Of a DNA stretch of 64,000 bases, positions 33,975-43,015 are shown in pieces (position 1 is the stretch's first letter; each line of letters begins with the position of its first letter). A program made the translations under genes and the position numbers. Source of the DNA: Lysobacter sp. Root916 (lineage in GTDB: Bacteria; Pseudomonadota; Gammaproteobacteria; Xanthomonadales; Xanthomonadaceae); contig NZ_LMJF01000001.1 in assembly GCF_001429785.1 (NCBI RefSeq), positions 695,734-759,733 of the forward strand. Direction: 5' to 3'. Under the pieces are notes generated by a model. It made no database searches. It saw nothing but the letters and a program-made list of their open reading frames with translations, and had not been told where the DNA came from.

Positions 33975-36524
33975 ATGCCCACTCCCGCCAAGAAGACCGA
34001 CGAGGCCCAGCTCGAGGATTACCTCAAGTCGCTGGGCCTGAAGAACCAGATCAAGGTCATCAAGGCCTACGGCATCGATTCGCTGGAGTTCCTCAAGGCG
34101 GTCTGCGCCAATTCGGCCGAACGCAAGGCATTGGCGCAGCAGATCCGCGGCGACAATCCGGATGGGCCGGCGCGGATCGCGGCGGGCATCGTCGAGAAGC
34201 TGACCGCCAAACAGGTGCAGACGCGTATCGACCAGTTGGCCAGCGAGACCGAGGAATCCGGCAGCGCGAACTTCGACCAGAAGAAGCAGCAGCTGGCCGA
34301 CGCGATCGAGGCGGTAGAGAAGCTGCGCAAGGAGACCGCCGACGCGGCCGCCGCCGACCGCGAGGCCGCGACCAAGCAGGCTCAGGCACAGCTCGATCGG
34401 ATCCTGGCCAAGGTCAACGCCAAGGACCTGCTCAAGGGCGGCGAGACCAGCTTCGCGACCATCGCCAGCGCCACCGCGCTGATGGAACGCATCCAGGAGG
34501 GCCTGCAGAGCAAGATCGCCGACAGCCTCAACAGTTACCTCGATCAGCGCCCGCGCAGCACCGCCGAACTGCTGGAGGAGAACCAGCTGCTGCGCGGCTA
34601 CTGCGCCAGCGCAGCCGGTCTGGCGCGTGCCAGCGGTTCCAACCTGCTCGACATGGCCGCGCTGCTAGGCAAGCCGGCGCCTATCCAGACCCAGGATTTC
34701 GAGTTCAGCAGCGAGGCCGCCTACAGCGAGGCCTCGCAACAGTTCGAGACCTCGGCCAGTTCCTACGCCACCGCCAACAGTGCGCGCGGCGCGATGTTCA
34801 TGGGCACCGGCATCGGCGCGGCCAGCCTGATGGTGCAGTACGCGACCGCCGGCCAGCGCCAGCGCGACGAGGCCGCGATGAAGCGCTCGCAGAAGGCGAC
34901 CAAGCTGCGCGTGCACTACCAATGGGCGCCGCAGGCGACCCTGACCCTGCCCAGCAACCGCTTCGCGCTGAGCGAGGACGCGCTGGACGCCCTGCGCGCG
35001 ATCGAGGCCGCGCAGCCCGCACAGAAGGCCGCGGCGGCGGCCGAGTTCCTGCGCAGCTTTGGCAGCCATGTGTTCTGCACCGCGGTACTGGGCGGCTGGT
35101 ACAAGCACGTGGCCAAGGCCAGCTGCAGTTCCTCCGAACAGATGAGGACCCTGGACGAAGCCCTGTCCACAGCGACCAACTGGGCGGTTTCGGCGTCGGC
35201 GTCCTACGTGGGCCTGAGCGGCGCAGGCTCGGTGTCGAGCGCGCACGCCGGCGGCGTCAGCGCCGCGCGCGCGACCTCGACCGCGATGTCGTGCGTGGTC
35301 AAGGAGCAGCAGGTGTCGGTGGCGACCAGCGTGTTCGGCGGCCTGCCGGAGCTGCCCAGCGACCTGTGGCTGACCAGCGTCAAGGCCAACGCGCATTGGC
35401 AGGTGATCGACCGCAGCGACGAACAGCCGGTGTGGAAGATCGTGGGCCTGCTGTCGGCGAAGACGCTGGGCTTCGATCGCAAGGCCATGGCCGAGCTGCT
35501 GGAGCGGGCCTGGGTCAACGAGGTGTTCATCCCCTCGATCGCCGACGCCAAGGTGCGCGAGGCGATGCGGCCGAAGGCGCTGGCGAGCGCCGCCGCGCTG
35601 ACCGAGGCGTTGCTGGCGCTGACCCGGCCGCCGGCCATGCGGCTGACGGTGATCCAGCGCCGCTGGGACCAGGCCGAGCAGCACTTCGGCCAGGAAGTCG
35701 CGTTGCCCAAAGGCTACAAGATCCTCGCCGGCGGCGTGTCCGCGGTGACCCAGGCGGCCGGCAACTTCGTCGTCGCCAGCTATCCCAAAGTCAGCGGGCA
35801 GGGCGCGGATCAGCGTTGGAGCTGGTGTGCGCGCATGAAGGACATCAAGCATGTGTCCAAGGTCCGACATGCGCTCACCATCGTGGCCCTGCACGACCCC
35901 GACGACGTCTGGGACGTGCAGATCTTCGTCAAGGAGGCGACCGCGCACCAGACCCTGCACGAGATCGCGCTGCAGCCGCCGGGCGACTTCCTGCTGACCG
36001 GCTGCGGCGGCGAGGTCGACGTGTTCTCGGTGGCCGCGCTGAAGGCCTGCGGCTTCGCCCAGCTGGACGGCAAGCCGCCCGCCGCGACCGAGCGCCGATG
36101 CCAGGTGGTGGTGCGAACGACCGATCTGGTGCTGGCCTGCCCGCACACGGCCAAGGCTTATGCGATCGGCGTACGCGCGCGCGCCGGCACCGCCCTGGAC
36201 GCTGACTACCAGTACCACCGCTTCGGCGCCACCAGCAATCACGACCACACCGTCACCCATGCGTTGCATCCGGGCGGCGACGAGAGCAAGCGCAGCGTGA
36301 TGATCGCCGGTGGCGCCTGCCTGACCGACGCCGACATGCACCACGGCCTGACCGGTTCGCGCCCGGTGGTCTCCGATGCCTGGCGTGGCGGCGCGGCTCA
36401 GGTTTATGGCTGGCTGGCGACCAGCAAGGATCACGAGATCAAGCAGACCAGCGCGATGACCTTGTACACGCTGGGTCTGTCGAACGTCGACATCGTGTGG
36501 GAGGCCGAACCCGCGGGCAGCTGA
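33975..36524 (+). CDS. MACPF (perforin-like) domain protein
   Basis: 849 residues, no signal peptide. Residues 1-~55 form a small helical domain (LEDYLKSLGLKNQIKVIKAYGIDSLEFL) that resembles SAM/death-like folds; ~75-150 are a coiled coil. Residues ~270-520 carry the MACPF hallmark EFLRSFGSHVFCTAVLGG (about 357-372; pattern F-x-x-x-x-G-x-H-x-x-x-x-x-x-G-G) followed by Ser/Ala-rich strands (ASASYVGLSGAGSVSSAHAG) fit to form a membrane beta-hairpin. The C-terminal ~300 residues are beta-rich with repeated GG-x-x-x-V and HPGGDESK-type turns, perhaps a lectin-like targeting domain. Family knowledge: MACPF proteins assemble ring pores. The next gene is a GH76-like protein. A small hairpin (36560-36574) follows. 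Confidence 0.75.
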   Translation: MPTPAKKTDEAQLEDYLKSLGLKNQIKVIKAYGIDSLEFLKAVCANSAERKALAQQIRGDNPDGPARIAAGIVEKLTAKQVQTRIDQLASETEESGSANFDQKKQQLADAIEAVEKLRKETADAAAADREAATKQAQAQLDRILAKVNAKDLLKGGETSFATIASATALMERIQEGLQSKIADSLNSYLDQRPRSTAELLEENQLLRGYCASAAGLARASGSNLLDMAALLGKPAPIQTQDFEFSSEAAYSEASQQFETSASSYATANSARGAMFMGTGIGAASLMVQYATAGQRQRDEAAMKRSQKATKLRVHYQWAPQATLTLPSNRFALSEDALDALRAIEAAQPAQKAAAAAEFLRSFGSHVFCTAVLGGWYKHVAKASCSSSEQMRTLDEALSTATNWAVSASASYVGLSGAGSVSSAHAGGVSAARATSTAMSCVVKEQQVSVATSVFGGLPELPSDLWLTSVKANAHWQVIDRSDEQPVWKIVGLLSAKTLGFDRKAMAELLERAWVNEVFIPSIADAKVREAMRPKALASAAALTEALLALTRPPAMRLTVIQRRWDQAEQHFGQEVALPKGYKILAGGVSAVTQAAGNFVVASYPKVSGQGADQRWSWCARMKDIKHVSKVRHALTIVALHDPDDVWDVQIFVKEATAHQTLHEIALQPPGDFLLTGCGGEVDVFSVAALKACGFAQLDGKPPAATERRCQVVVRTTDLVLACPHTAKAYAIGVRARAGTALDADYQYHRFGATSNHDHTVTHALHPGGDESKRSVMIAGGACLTDADMHHGLTGSRPVVSDAWRGGAAQVYGWLATSKDHEIKQTSAMTLYTLGLSNVDIVWEAEPAGS

Positions 36525-36700
36525 CGGCTCGTAACGCAGCGCTGGCGGTTGCGCGGAGCGCCGGGCAACCCGGCATTCTGGCCGGCGCCGGCGCGCGCCG
36601 CATCGCCGAAAACGGGTAGGACGCGCGCGCTCGCGCGCGTCGTCGCGGCGCTATCCTGGCGCGCAAACGGGGCCAACCCGGCGCGATCAAGGACGAAGCG

Positions 36701-38158
36701 GTGAACGACGAACGCAACGGTCGAGATGAGGCGGAGGTGCGGCCCGCGGACGCCAACCTGCAGGCCTACCTCGCCGAGGCGAAACGTTTGTTCGAGCGCG
36801 AAATCCTGCCGCGCTGGGTGGCGGCCGATAACGTCTGGCGCAGCGCCTGGGCGATGGACGGCATCCTCGACTATTTCCTGGTCAGCGGCGCCGACAGCGC
36901 GCCCTACGGCGACGCCGCGCTGGGCGCGCTGGACCCGACCCAGCTGGGCAACTGGTGGGACGACTTCGGTTGGATCGGTATCGCCGCGTTGCGTGCCGCC
37001 GAGCAGGGTTTCGCGCCGCAACGCCGCGACGATTTCCTCAAGATCGCGATCAACGCCTGGGCTTACATGTACGGCCCAGGCTGGTCCACGCAGGCCGGTG
37101 CCGCGATCTATCCGTTCCGGGACTTGCCGGGCTGGGCGAGCTTCGCCAGTGAGCACGCGAACAACATCGGCGCGCCCAACGTCGGCAAGCGCATCGGCCA
37201 GACGCGTCCGAATCCGCAGCCGCCGTTGCCGCCGAATGCGTGGATGATGCCGCGCCGGATTCCCGGCGGCGCGTGGAACTCGCCGATCACCTTGGACGCC
37301 TACCCGGACCCGGTGCCGACGCGTCAAACCGAGTGGTGGCGCAGCTACCTCAACCCGGTGCAGAACACTGTCACCAACGGTTTGTATGCGCTGTTGAGCC
37401 TGCGCCTGCATCGCGCCTCGCAGAACCCCGCGTTCGCGCAGGTGTTCCGCGCCAGCAACTTGAACACATCGGCCTGCAGGGTCGCCTGGACCGAACAGAT
37501 CGGCTGGTTCAACCAATGGATGGCAGGCACGCCGCAGCCCGACCAATCCTTATTGATGTCCTTGCCGTCGGGCGTGCTGGTGCGTGAGCGCGTGTCCACG
37601 TTCCAGCCGGTCGGGCCAAACGCGCAGCTCTATTGGGACGCGATGTACCGCAGCAGCCTGGCCTGGACCGGCGATCAGGGCCTGCTATTGGGCGCCTTGC
37701 GCGAGGCGCAGGCGGTCTGGCCCGGCGGTGTCGCGCCGCCCAAGGTGCTGAGCCTGTATCCGGCTTTGATCGAGGGCGTGTTCAAGAACGCCTACCAGCC
37801 GCGCAGCTACGGCTCGGTGTCCGGCAGTTTTCCGATGCCGTGGTTGGACACCTCCTCACCCAGCCCGTATTACGCGCCGTCGCCCGGCAACGACGACGGC
37901 GACTACCAGACCGGGGTGGCCGTGTTCATGCGTTATCTGCTGCAGGCCTGGCGCGCCAAGCCGACCCTGGTGCAGGGTTATCGCGCGCAAATTCTGGCCA
38001 ACGCCGACGCCATCGTGCTGCCCGGTTTCGGCGAGCAAGCCTATCCGGGCGGCGCCTGCGATGCGTTCACGCCGAGGCAGGGCAGCGTCGCCGACGCGAT
38101 GACGGCCTACGTCAACCGCCTGTCGGTATTGGTGTTGGCCATCGCGATGGGGCGCTGA
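36701..38158 (+). CDS. GH76-like (six-hairpin) glycosidase-like protein
   Basis: 485 residues from GTG 36701, no signal peptide. WRSAWAMDGILDYFLVSG, NWWDDFGWIGIAALRAAE and KIAINAWAYMYGPGW follow the GH76 alpha-1,6-mannanase layout, in which a DD pair (here in WWDDFGW) is catalytic; later segments (PVQNTVTNGLYALLSLRLH, SLAWTGDQGLLLGALREA) fit the (alpha/alpha)6 barrel. Same strand and 176 bases after the MACPF gene, so the two may act together. Activity is inferred. Confidence 0.65.
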   Translation: MNDERNGRDEAEVRPADANLQAYLAEAKRLFEREILPRWVAADNVWRSAWAMDGILDYFLVSGADSAPYGDAALGALDPTQLGNWWDDFGWIGIAALRAAEQGFAPQRRDDFLKIAINAWAYMYGPGWSTQAGAAIYPFRDLPGWASFASEHANNIGAPNVGKRIGQTRPNPQPPLPPNAWMMPRRIPGGAWNSPITLDAYPDPVPTRQTEWWRSYLNPVQNTVTNGLYALLSLRLHRASQNPAFAQVFRASNLNTSACRVAWTEQIGWFNQWMAGTPQPDQSLLMSLPSGVLVRERVSTFQPVGPNAQLYWDAMYRSSLAWTGDQGLLLGALREAQAVWPGGVAPPKVLSLYPALIEGVFKNAYQPRSYGSVSGSFPMPWLDTSSPSPYYAPSPGNDDGDYQTGVAVFMRYLLQAWRAKPTLVQGYRAQILANADAIVLPGFGEQAYPGGACDAFTPRQGSVADAMTAYVNRLSVLVLAIAMGR

Positions 38159-38171
38159 CCGCGCGTAGAGA

Positions 38172-39002
38172 TCACAGCGACGCCAGGAACGCCTCCACCT
38201 GAGCGGTGTAGTCGCCGGGCAAGCCCAGATCTGCGTTGATCTGTGCGTGGTTCAGATCCACCGGCAGCACGGTCGCGCGAGCGCCCAATGCGACCGCGCG
38301 GCGGGCGAACCCCTCGGCTTGCGCGCAGGACAGGCGACGCTGGCTGGAGCACACCAGCAGCATCGGCGCGGGTGCGCTGCGCAGTTGCAGGGTGGGCGAA
38401 GCCCGGCGCCAATAGGCGGGATCGCGGCCGAAGGCCTGGTCGTACAGCGGCAGGTGCGGCCGGCGCATCAGGGCATCGACGTCGTACGCGGCGCTGTCCA
38501 GCGCCACGGTGCCGCGCCAAGGCTTGGCGCCCTGTGCGCGCACGATGCCGGGCGCGGCGGCGAGCAGGGCGACCAAGTGCGCGCCAGCGGAATGGCCCAT
38601 CAGCGCCACCCGCGCCGGGTCGCCGCCCCAGTTGGGGGCTTCCTTCTGCACATAGGCCAGGGCGCGCGCCACGTCTTCAGCCTGGCTCAGCGGATCGGCC
38701 CCCGGCAGCAGGCGGTAATCGATGGAGACGAATATCCTGCCGTTGGCCAGGGCGTGCTCGGCCTTGTTGCCGACCACGCCGCGCGAGTCCTTGCTGCCGA
38801 TCCGCCAGCCGCCGCCGTGGACCATCACGACGATCGGCGCCTTGCGCGCACGCGCCGGACGATACACATCCAGGCGCTGAGCGGGATCGGGACCGTAGCT
38901 CAGGTCGCGGGGGGCGGCGCGTGGCGGCGCAGCGGCGGCCATGGATGCGATCGCTGCCAGCAGCAGGGCCAGTACGGTTGGAGGGATCGAACAGGGGCGC
39001 AT
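38172..39002 (-). CDS. Secreted alpha/beta hydrolase (HSL/BD-FAE-like esterase)
   Basis: 276 residues. Signal peptide ending AAAA. VVMVHGGGWRIGS (oxyanion hole HGGGW, 62-66), SIDYRLLPGADP, the nucleophile ALMGHSAGAH (Ser138) and the late DLNHAQI (His) form a complete triad pattern. Typical of carboxylesterases acting on small acyl or feruloyl esters. Confidence 0.9.
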   Translation of the reverse strand: MRPCSIPPTVLALLLAAIASMAAAAPPRAAPRDLSYGPDPAQRLDVYRPARARKAPIVVMVHGGGWRIGSKDSRGVVGNKAEHALANGRIFVSIDYRLLPGADPLSQAEDVARALAYVQKEAPNWGGDPARVALMGHSAGAHLVALLAAAPGIVRAQGAKPWRGTVALDSAAYDVDALMRRPHLPLYDQAFGRDPAYWRRASPTLQLRSAPAPMLLVCSSQRRLSCAQAEGFARRAVALGARATVLPVDLNHAQINADLGLPGDYTAQVEAFLASL

Positions 39003-39098
39003 GGCGATGAAGTCCCGGGGCGTTGCCGATTCAACGCGTGACCGGGCGCCGGGATGACATGTGTCGCGATCGATAAGGCGAACTCTGGATGTTCGCCC

Positions 39099-39482
39099 CT
39101 AACCACTCTCGCCGCAGGCGCGTTCCAGCCAGGCCCAGATCTCGGACGTGCTGCTCTCCCAAACCCCACCGAGCAGATGCCGGAATGCAGAGCTTCGCCG
39201 CGCTTCGTGCTCGATGCGATCGATGAAGTGCGGGCCGGCGGAATGAATCAAGTCTTCCAGCGGGCCCGCAGTCAGCAGAGCGAGCACTTCCTTAGCTTCC
39301 GTCTTGTCGATAATCGAGAGGATTGCGGCCCAATTGTCCTCCCAATGCTCGTCCTCCATGAATCGGTCCACGGCCCACCACTGCGGATGGCCCTCGGTAG
39401 GTCGTTGGGCGTCCAACTAAAAGTCGATGTGGGCGGCCGCCCATGCTTCGATCTCGTCGCTGGACCAAAGTCTCCCGCTCAC
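39099..39482 (-). pseudogene. DUF6869-like gene with in-frame amber codon
   Basis: A GTG at 39482 overlaps the stop of the upstream TPR gene (GTGA). The frame reads WSSDEIEAWAAAHIDF, then TAG at 39419-39417 (codon 22), then a 105-residue open stretch: WWAVDRFMEDEHWEDNWAAI, LALLTAGPLEDLIHSAG and LLGGVWE. The start segment and the body together look like one complete DUF6869-type protein of 127 residues. A TTG right after the amber codon could restart translation. Real nonsense mutation or base error. Confidence 0.7.
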
Positions 39483-40429
39483 TCAGCCGGCTCTTCCTCG
39501 TCGTCGGGCGCGCACCACCACACGCCGCCGTCCGCGGGCGCTTGGGGCAGGGCATCGACCGCATTCACTGCGTCGACCCGGCGGCCGCGACCGCCTCTGG
39601 TCCAATCGCGCAGGAGCTTGTCCACCACCCGCCTGCTTTGCGCGGCGATGCCCAGGCTGCGCTCGGGCTCCCAGTCCGCGTCGTCCTGAGCGGATGCGTG
39701 GCTATGCGGGGCGCCGTAACTGCAGCGCAAACAGTAGTGAACGATGGATGCGCTCCAGTCTTCGGCATCGGCGTAGCCCGGCAGCGAGACTGAGCCCAAG
39801 GCCGCGATATCGTCCGCGCTCTCGCACGATACGAAGGCCACGTAGGTCTGGAGGTCGGAAGGCACCAGTCGGGCGAGGGCATTGAATACCGGTACGCGTT
39901 GGCCGAAGTAGCCGCGTTCGCCGGTGCGCGCGCCGTCGTGCAGGACGATGTCGCCGTAGCGGTAACCGCTGTCGGGTAGGGGAACGTTGAGCAGCCGCGC
40001 ACGGACGAGATCGATGCGGCGTGCGTAAAGGGTTTCGCCGTCGCCCCAGGGATTCAAGCGGATGCTGACGATTCCGTAGTCCGCCTCGATGGGGCCGGTG
40101 CCCTCAGGAATGGCGATCCCGCCCAGCGTCCATAGGCGACGCGCTTGCGCCCAATCGCCCAAGGCGGTCGCTGCGATGGCGCCGTTCCAGACGGCGCCTT
40201 CATTGGGAGCCTGTTCCAGCGCGAGTGCGTCCAGGTTGTGACGCAACGAGGTCGGCCAGTCGAGCAGGTACTTATGGGTCAGCCCGCGCATGTAGTGGTA
40301 GTGCGCGGCATCGGGCTCGCGGCGTAACAGCTCCGCGAACAGGGTTGAGCTGTCTTTTAGCCGGCCGGCATCGAATGCGTCGTAGGCGCGTTGGTGCAGA
40401 GTCTCGATGTCGAGATCGCGGTGGTCCAT
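39479..40429 (-). CDS. Tetratricopeptide-repeat protein
   Basis: 316 residues, cytoplasmic. TPR-like helices at ~10-120 (AYDAFDAGRLKDSSTLFAELL, DAAHYHYMRGLTHKYL, GAIAATALGDWAQARRLW) are followed by a beta-rich C-terminal half (GDIVLHDGARTGER, VPVFNALARLVPSDL, VSCESADDIAALGSV). Operon with the broken DUF6869-like gene. The same architecture occurs in immunity-type or regulatory proteins; function unknown. Confidence 0.75.
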   Translation of the reverse strand: MDHRDLDIETLHQRAYDAFDAGRLKDSSTLFAELLRREPDAAHYHYMRGLTHKYLLDWPTSLRHNLDALALEQAPNEGAVWNGAIAATALGDWAQARRLWTLGGIAIPEGTGPIEADYGIVSIRLNPWGDGETLYARRIDLVRARLLNVPLPDSGYRYGDIVLHDGARTGERGYFGQRVPVFNALARLVPSDLQTYVAFVSCESADDIAALGSVSLPGYADAEDWSASIVHYCLRCSYGAPHSHASAQDDADWEPERSLGIAAQSRRVVDKLLRDWTRGGRGRRVDAVNAVDALPQAPADGGVWWCAPDDEEEPAE

Positions 40430-40552
40430 GCGTATGCCGGCCTGAGGGAGACTTCAGTATCGCAGGCTTGGGCGCGACCGGTCGACGGAACGGATTCGCA
40501 ACAAGGGCGGCCTCGCCGCCGCCCCTGCTGCGAACCCAACTGCGAGAGGCGA

Positions 40553-41062
40553 TTACGGCAGCGGCGTGCCCTGATCGGCGATCGCCAGCCACTTGCCGCG
40601 GTCGTAGGTGTAGGTAACCCCGGTCAGCGCGCGCGAGCGGAAGCCGATGCGCGGGATCTCGTACACGGTTTCGTACAGGATGAAGGCGGAGCTGCAGCCG
40701 TCGACCACGCGATAGCGCTCGGTCCAGCTCCAGCGAGCTTCGCGGTTGCTGAAGTGGCCGGTGAAGGCGTTCATGATCGCGTCGATGCCGATCAGGGTGG
40801 TGCCGCTGCCGAACACCGTGATCGCGCGCTCGTCGTGCACGGCGCGGAAGGTTTCGGCGTCGTAGTCGCGGAAGGATTCCATGTCCATGCGCTGGGCGAC
40901 TTCGAACTGGCGGGCGCAGATACGGGTGATGATGTTGTCTTTCCAATCCATGCCGACATGGTGCGCATCGCCGGCGACGGCGCTGGCGGAAGAGCACAGG
41001 GTAATCAGCGTGGCGGCGACCAGAGTCGACAGCGGGGCTAGACGGAACGTGCGGGTCTTCAT
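40553..41062 (-). CDS. Secreted SnoaL/NTF2-like protein
   Basis: 169 residues. Signal peptide ends near AVAGD. The fold pattern is ICARQFEVAQRMDMESFRDY, ETFRAVHDERAITVFGSG, GIDAIMNAFTGHF, then curved-sheet strands (WTERYRVVDGCSSAFILYETVYE and TYTYDRGKWLAIADQ). Two Cys in the mature protein may pair. Role unknown; members include polyketide cyclases and ketosteroid isomerases. Confidence 0.82.
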   Translation of the reverse strand: MKTRTFRLAPLSTLVAATLITLCSSASAVAGDAHHVGMDWKDNIITRICARQFEVAQRMDMESFRDYDAETFRAVHDERAITVFGSGTTLIGIDAIMNAFTGHFSNREARWSWTERYRVVDGCSSAFILYETVYEIPRIGFRSRALTGVTYTYDRGKWLAIADQGTPLP

Positions 41063-41263
41063 GGTGAGTACCTCCTTGTGGTGGGCAGGGCGGACCTTAG
41101 GCCCGATGCCTGCCGACTTGGAGTGCCAATTACCCTGCGGCGGAGAGGGCCAATTCGCCGACCACGGTCTGCGTGCGCCGCGCGGCGGGCAGGATCGATC
41201 CGAATCGAAGGCACGATCTGTACGCGGCGTCCCGAGCTCGAGCCAAGTAAGCGCCGCCGAGGT

Positions 41264-42310
41264 TCAGTCCCGCGGTTGTTCGGTGGCGATCAGCAGGATC
41301 GTGCTTGCGGCGGACAGGCCGAGCGCGCTGCGGGCGCGGTCGTCGACCGTGGCTTGCAGCAGTCCGGCCAGGCCGGCGGCTCCGGAAGAACTGGTGCGCG
41401 GACCGCCATGCTCATGCAGGCAGGCGGCCGCGTTGACCAAGGCTGACTCGTCGACGGCGATGGCGACCGCGCCGTGGTCTCGCAGCACGCGCAGGGCGGG
41501 CGCCGATGCCAGGCCGCAGGAAAGCATTTCGGCGCTGGTGCGCAGGTCGCCGGGGATGCGCGAAGGCGCGCCTTGCGACAGCGCATGCGCCACGCAGGCG
41601 GCCGCCTCGGGTTCCACCACGACCAGGCCCGCGGGCTGGGCGAGACGGTCGTGCAGGCCTTGCGCGACCGCGGCGGCGAGGCCGCCGACCCCGGCCTGGA
41701 CGAAGGCGTGACTGATGCGGCCATCGCCGTGTTCGTGCAACTGCGCGCGCAGTTCGTCGACCAGCAGGCCGTAGCCGGCCATCACGTCGCGTACGACCGG
41801 GTCGTTCGGATCTTCGCTGGTGTCCGCGATCAACAGCCCGTCGCCCCGCAGCGCGGCGGCCTGGGCGGCATCGACGGCGTCGTCGTAGGTGCCGTGGACG
41901 CGCACGACCAAGGCGCCCAAGCGGGCGATGCGACGGGCGCGGCCGGCGTCTACGTCGGCGGGCAGATAGACCGAAGCGCCGGCACCCGCACGCGCCGCTG
42001 CGGCGGCCACGGCCAGGCCGTGGTTGCCGTCGCTGGCGCAGAGCAGGCGATAGGTGCCGGTCGCCCGCTTGCGCGTCTCCAGCTCGCGCAGCGAGGACGC
42101 GCCGGTCGCGCGCGCCAGTGCGCGCAAGCCGGCGTACATGCCGCCCAATGCCTTGAAGTTGCCCAGCGGGCGCTGGCCCTCGCATTTGACCAGCACCTGG
42201 GCGACGCCGGTGTGGCGGGCGAGCGCGGGCAAGGCGATCAACGGGGTGGGACGGTAGTCGTCCCAGAGTTCGGCGATGTTCCAGGGCGTGGCGTCGGTGT
42301 CGGAGTTCAT
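41264..42310 (-). CDS. PLP-dependent diaminopropionate ammonia-lyase-like enzyme
   Basis: 348 residues, fold type II. RPLGNFKALGG carries the Schiff-base Lys53, LLCASDGNHGLAVAAAA is the phosphate/Asn block, and the Gly-rich loops are QAGVGGLAAAVA and SSSGAAGLAGLL. Family knowledge: such enzymes deaminate diaminopropionate, serine or related amino acids. An Lrp regulator gene lies 112 bases upstream on the same strand. Shorter than typical DpaL (~400), so the exact substrate is uncertain. Confidence 0.85.
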   Translation of the reverse strand: MNSDTDATPWNIAELWDDYRPTPLIALPALARHTGVAQVLVKCEGQRPLGNFKALGGMYAGLRALARATGASSLRELETRKRATGTYRLLCASDGNHGLAVAAAAARAGAGASVYLPADVDAGRARRIARLGALVVRVHGTYDDAVDAAQAAALRGDGLLIADTSEDPNDPVVRDVMAGYGLLVDELRAQLHEHGDGRISHAFVQAGVGGLAAAVAQGLHDRLAQPAGLVVVEPEAAACVAHALSQGAPSRIPGDLRTSAEMLSCGLASAPALRVLRDHGAVAIAVDESALVNAAACLHEHGGPRTSSSGAAGLAGLLQATVDDRARSALGLSAASTILLIATEQPRD

Positions 42311-42422
42311 GCCGACAGTCTGCGCGCCGCGTGCGCGGCCTGGCCGCGTTGTGGGCGCGCGGATGCGGGAAAAACGCGCGCAAGCATCCGGCGACGCCAG
42401 AATCCGGCGCCGCGCCCGTGCC

Positions 42423-42899
42423 TCATTCGTCTTCGTCCAACGGTATCGGAATCGTCAGCCCGCGCTTGACCACGCCCAGGGCGACATTGGTGGTGAAGCG
42501 CTTCACGTTCGGGTTGTCGCCGACCAGTCGCGCCATCAGGGCGTCGTAGGTCTCGGTGTCGGGCGCGGTGATGATCAGCACGAAGTCGGCCTCGCCGGTG
42601 ACGTAGAAGGCCTGCTGCACGTGTTCCTGCGCCGCCAGCCATTGCCGCAGCTGGGCCAGCAGTTCGGGGCGTTCGCGTTCGACCTGCAACGAGACCACGA
42701 AGAAGGTCGGGCGCCCGACCTTCCTGGGGTCGACCACCGCCGCGTCGCGCACGATCACCCCTTGTTCGCGCAGGCGCCGCAGCCGGCGTTGCACCGCCGA
42801 TGGCGACAGGAACACCTGTTCGGCCAGGCGCTCGGCGGTCTGGCCGGCATCGTCCTGGACCAGGTTCAGGAGTTGGCGATCGAATCGGTCTAGAGACAT
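42423..42899 (-). CDS. Lrp/AsnC-family regulator
   Basis: 158 residues. Winged HTH LNLVQDDAGQTAERLAEQVFLSPSAVQRRLRRL, shown in part, then the RAM sensor domain (FYVTGEADFVLIITAPDTETYDALM, FTTNVALGVVKRG). Lies between the PLP enzyme and the divergent M20 peptidase, so it probably regulates both in response to an amino acid. Confidence 0.95.
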   Translation of the reverse strand: MSLDRFDRQLLNLVQDDAGQTAERLAEQVFLSPSAVQRRLRRLREQGVIVRDAAVVDPRKVGRPTFFVVSLQVERERPELLAQLRQWLAAQEHVQQAFYVTGEADFVLIITAPDTETYDALMARLVGDNPNVKRFTTNVALGVVKRGLTIPIPLDEDE

Positions 42900-43015
42900 G
42901 CGGGGCTCCGGAGCTTGCCGACAACGCGGAAAAAAAGCGCAGGACCATGCCGGTTCGCGGCGAAACTGCGGGGCTGCGCTCCTAGGATGCTAGCTCCAAA
43001 ACACAGACTCGGGCC

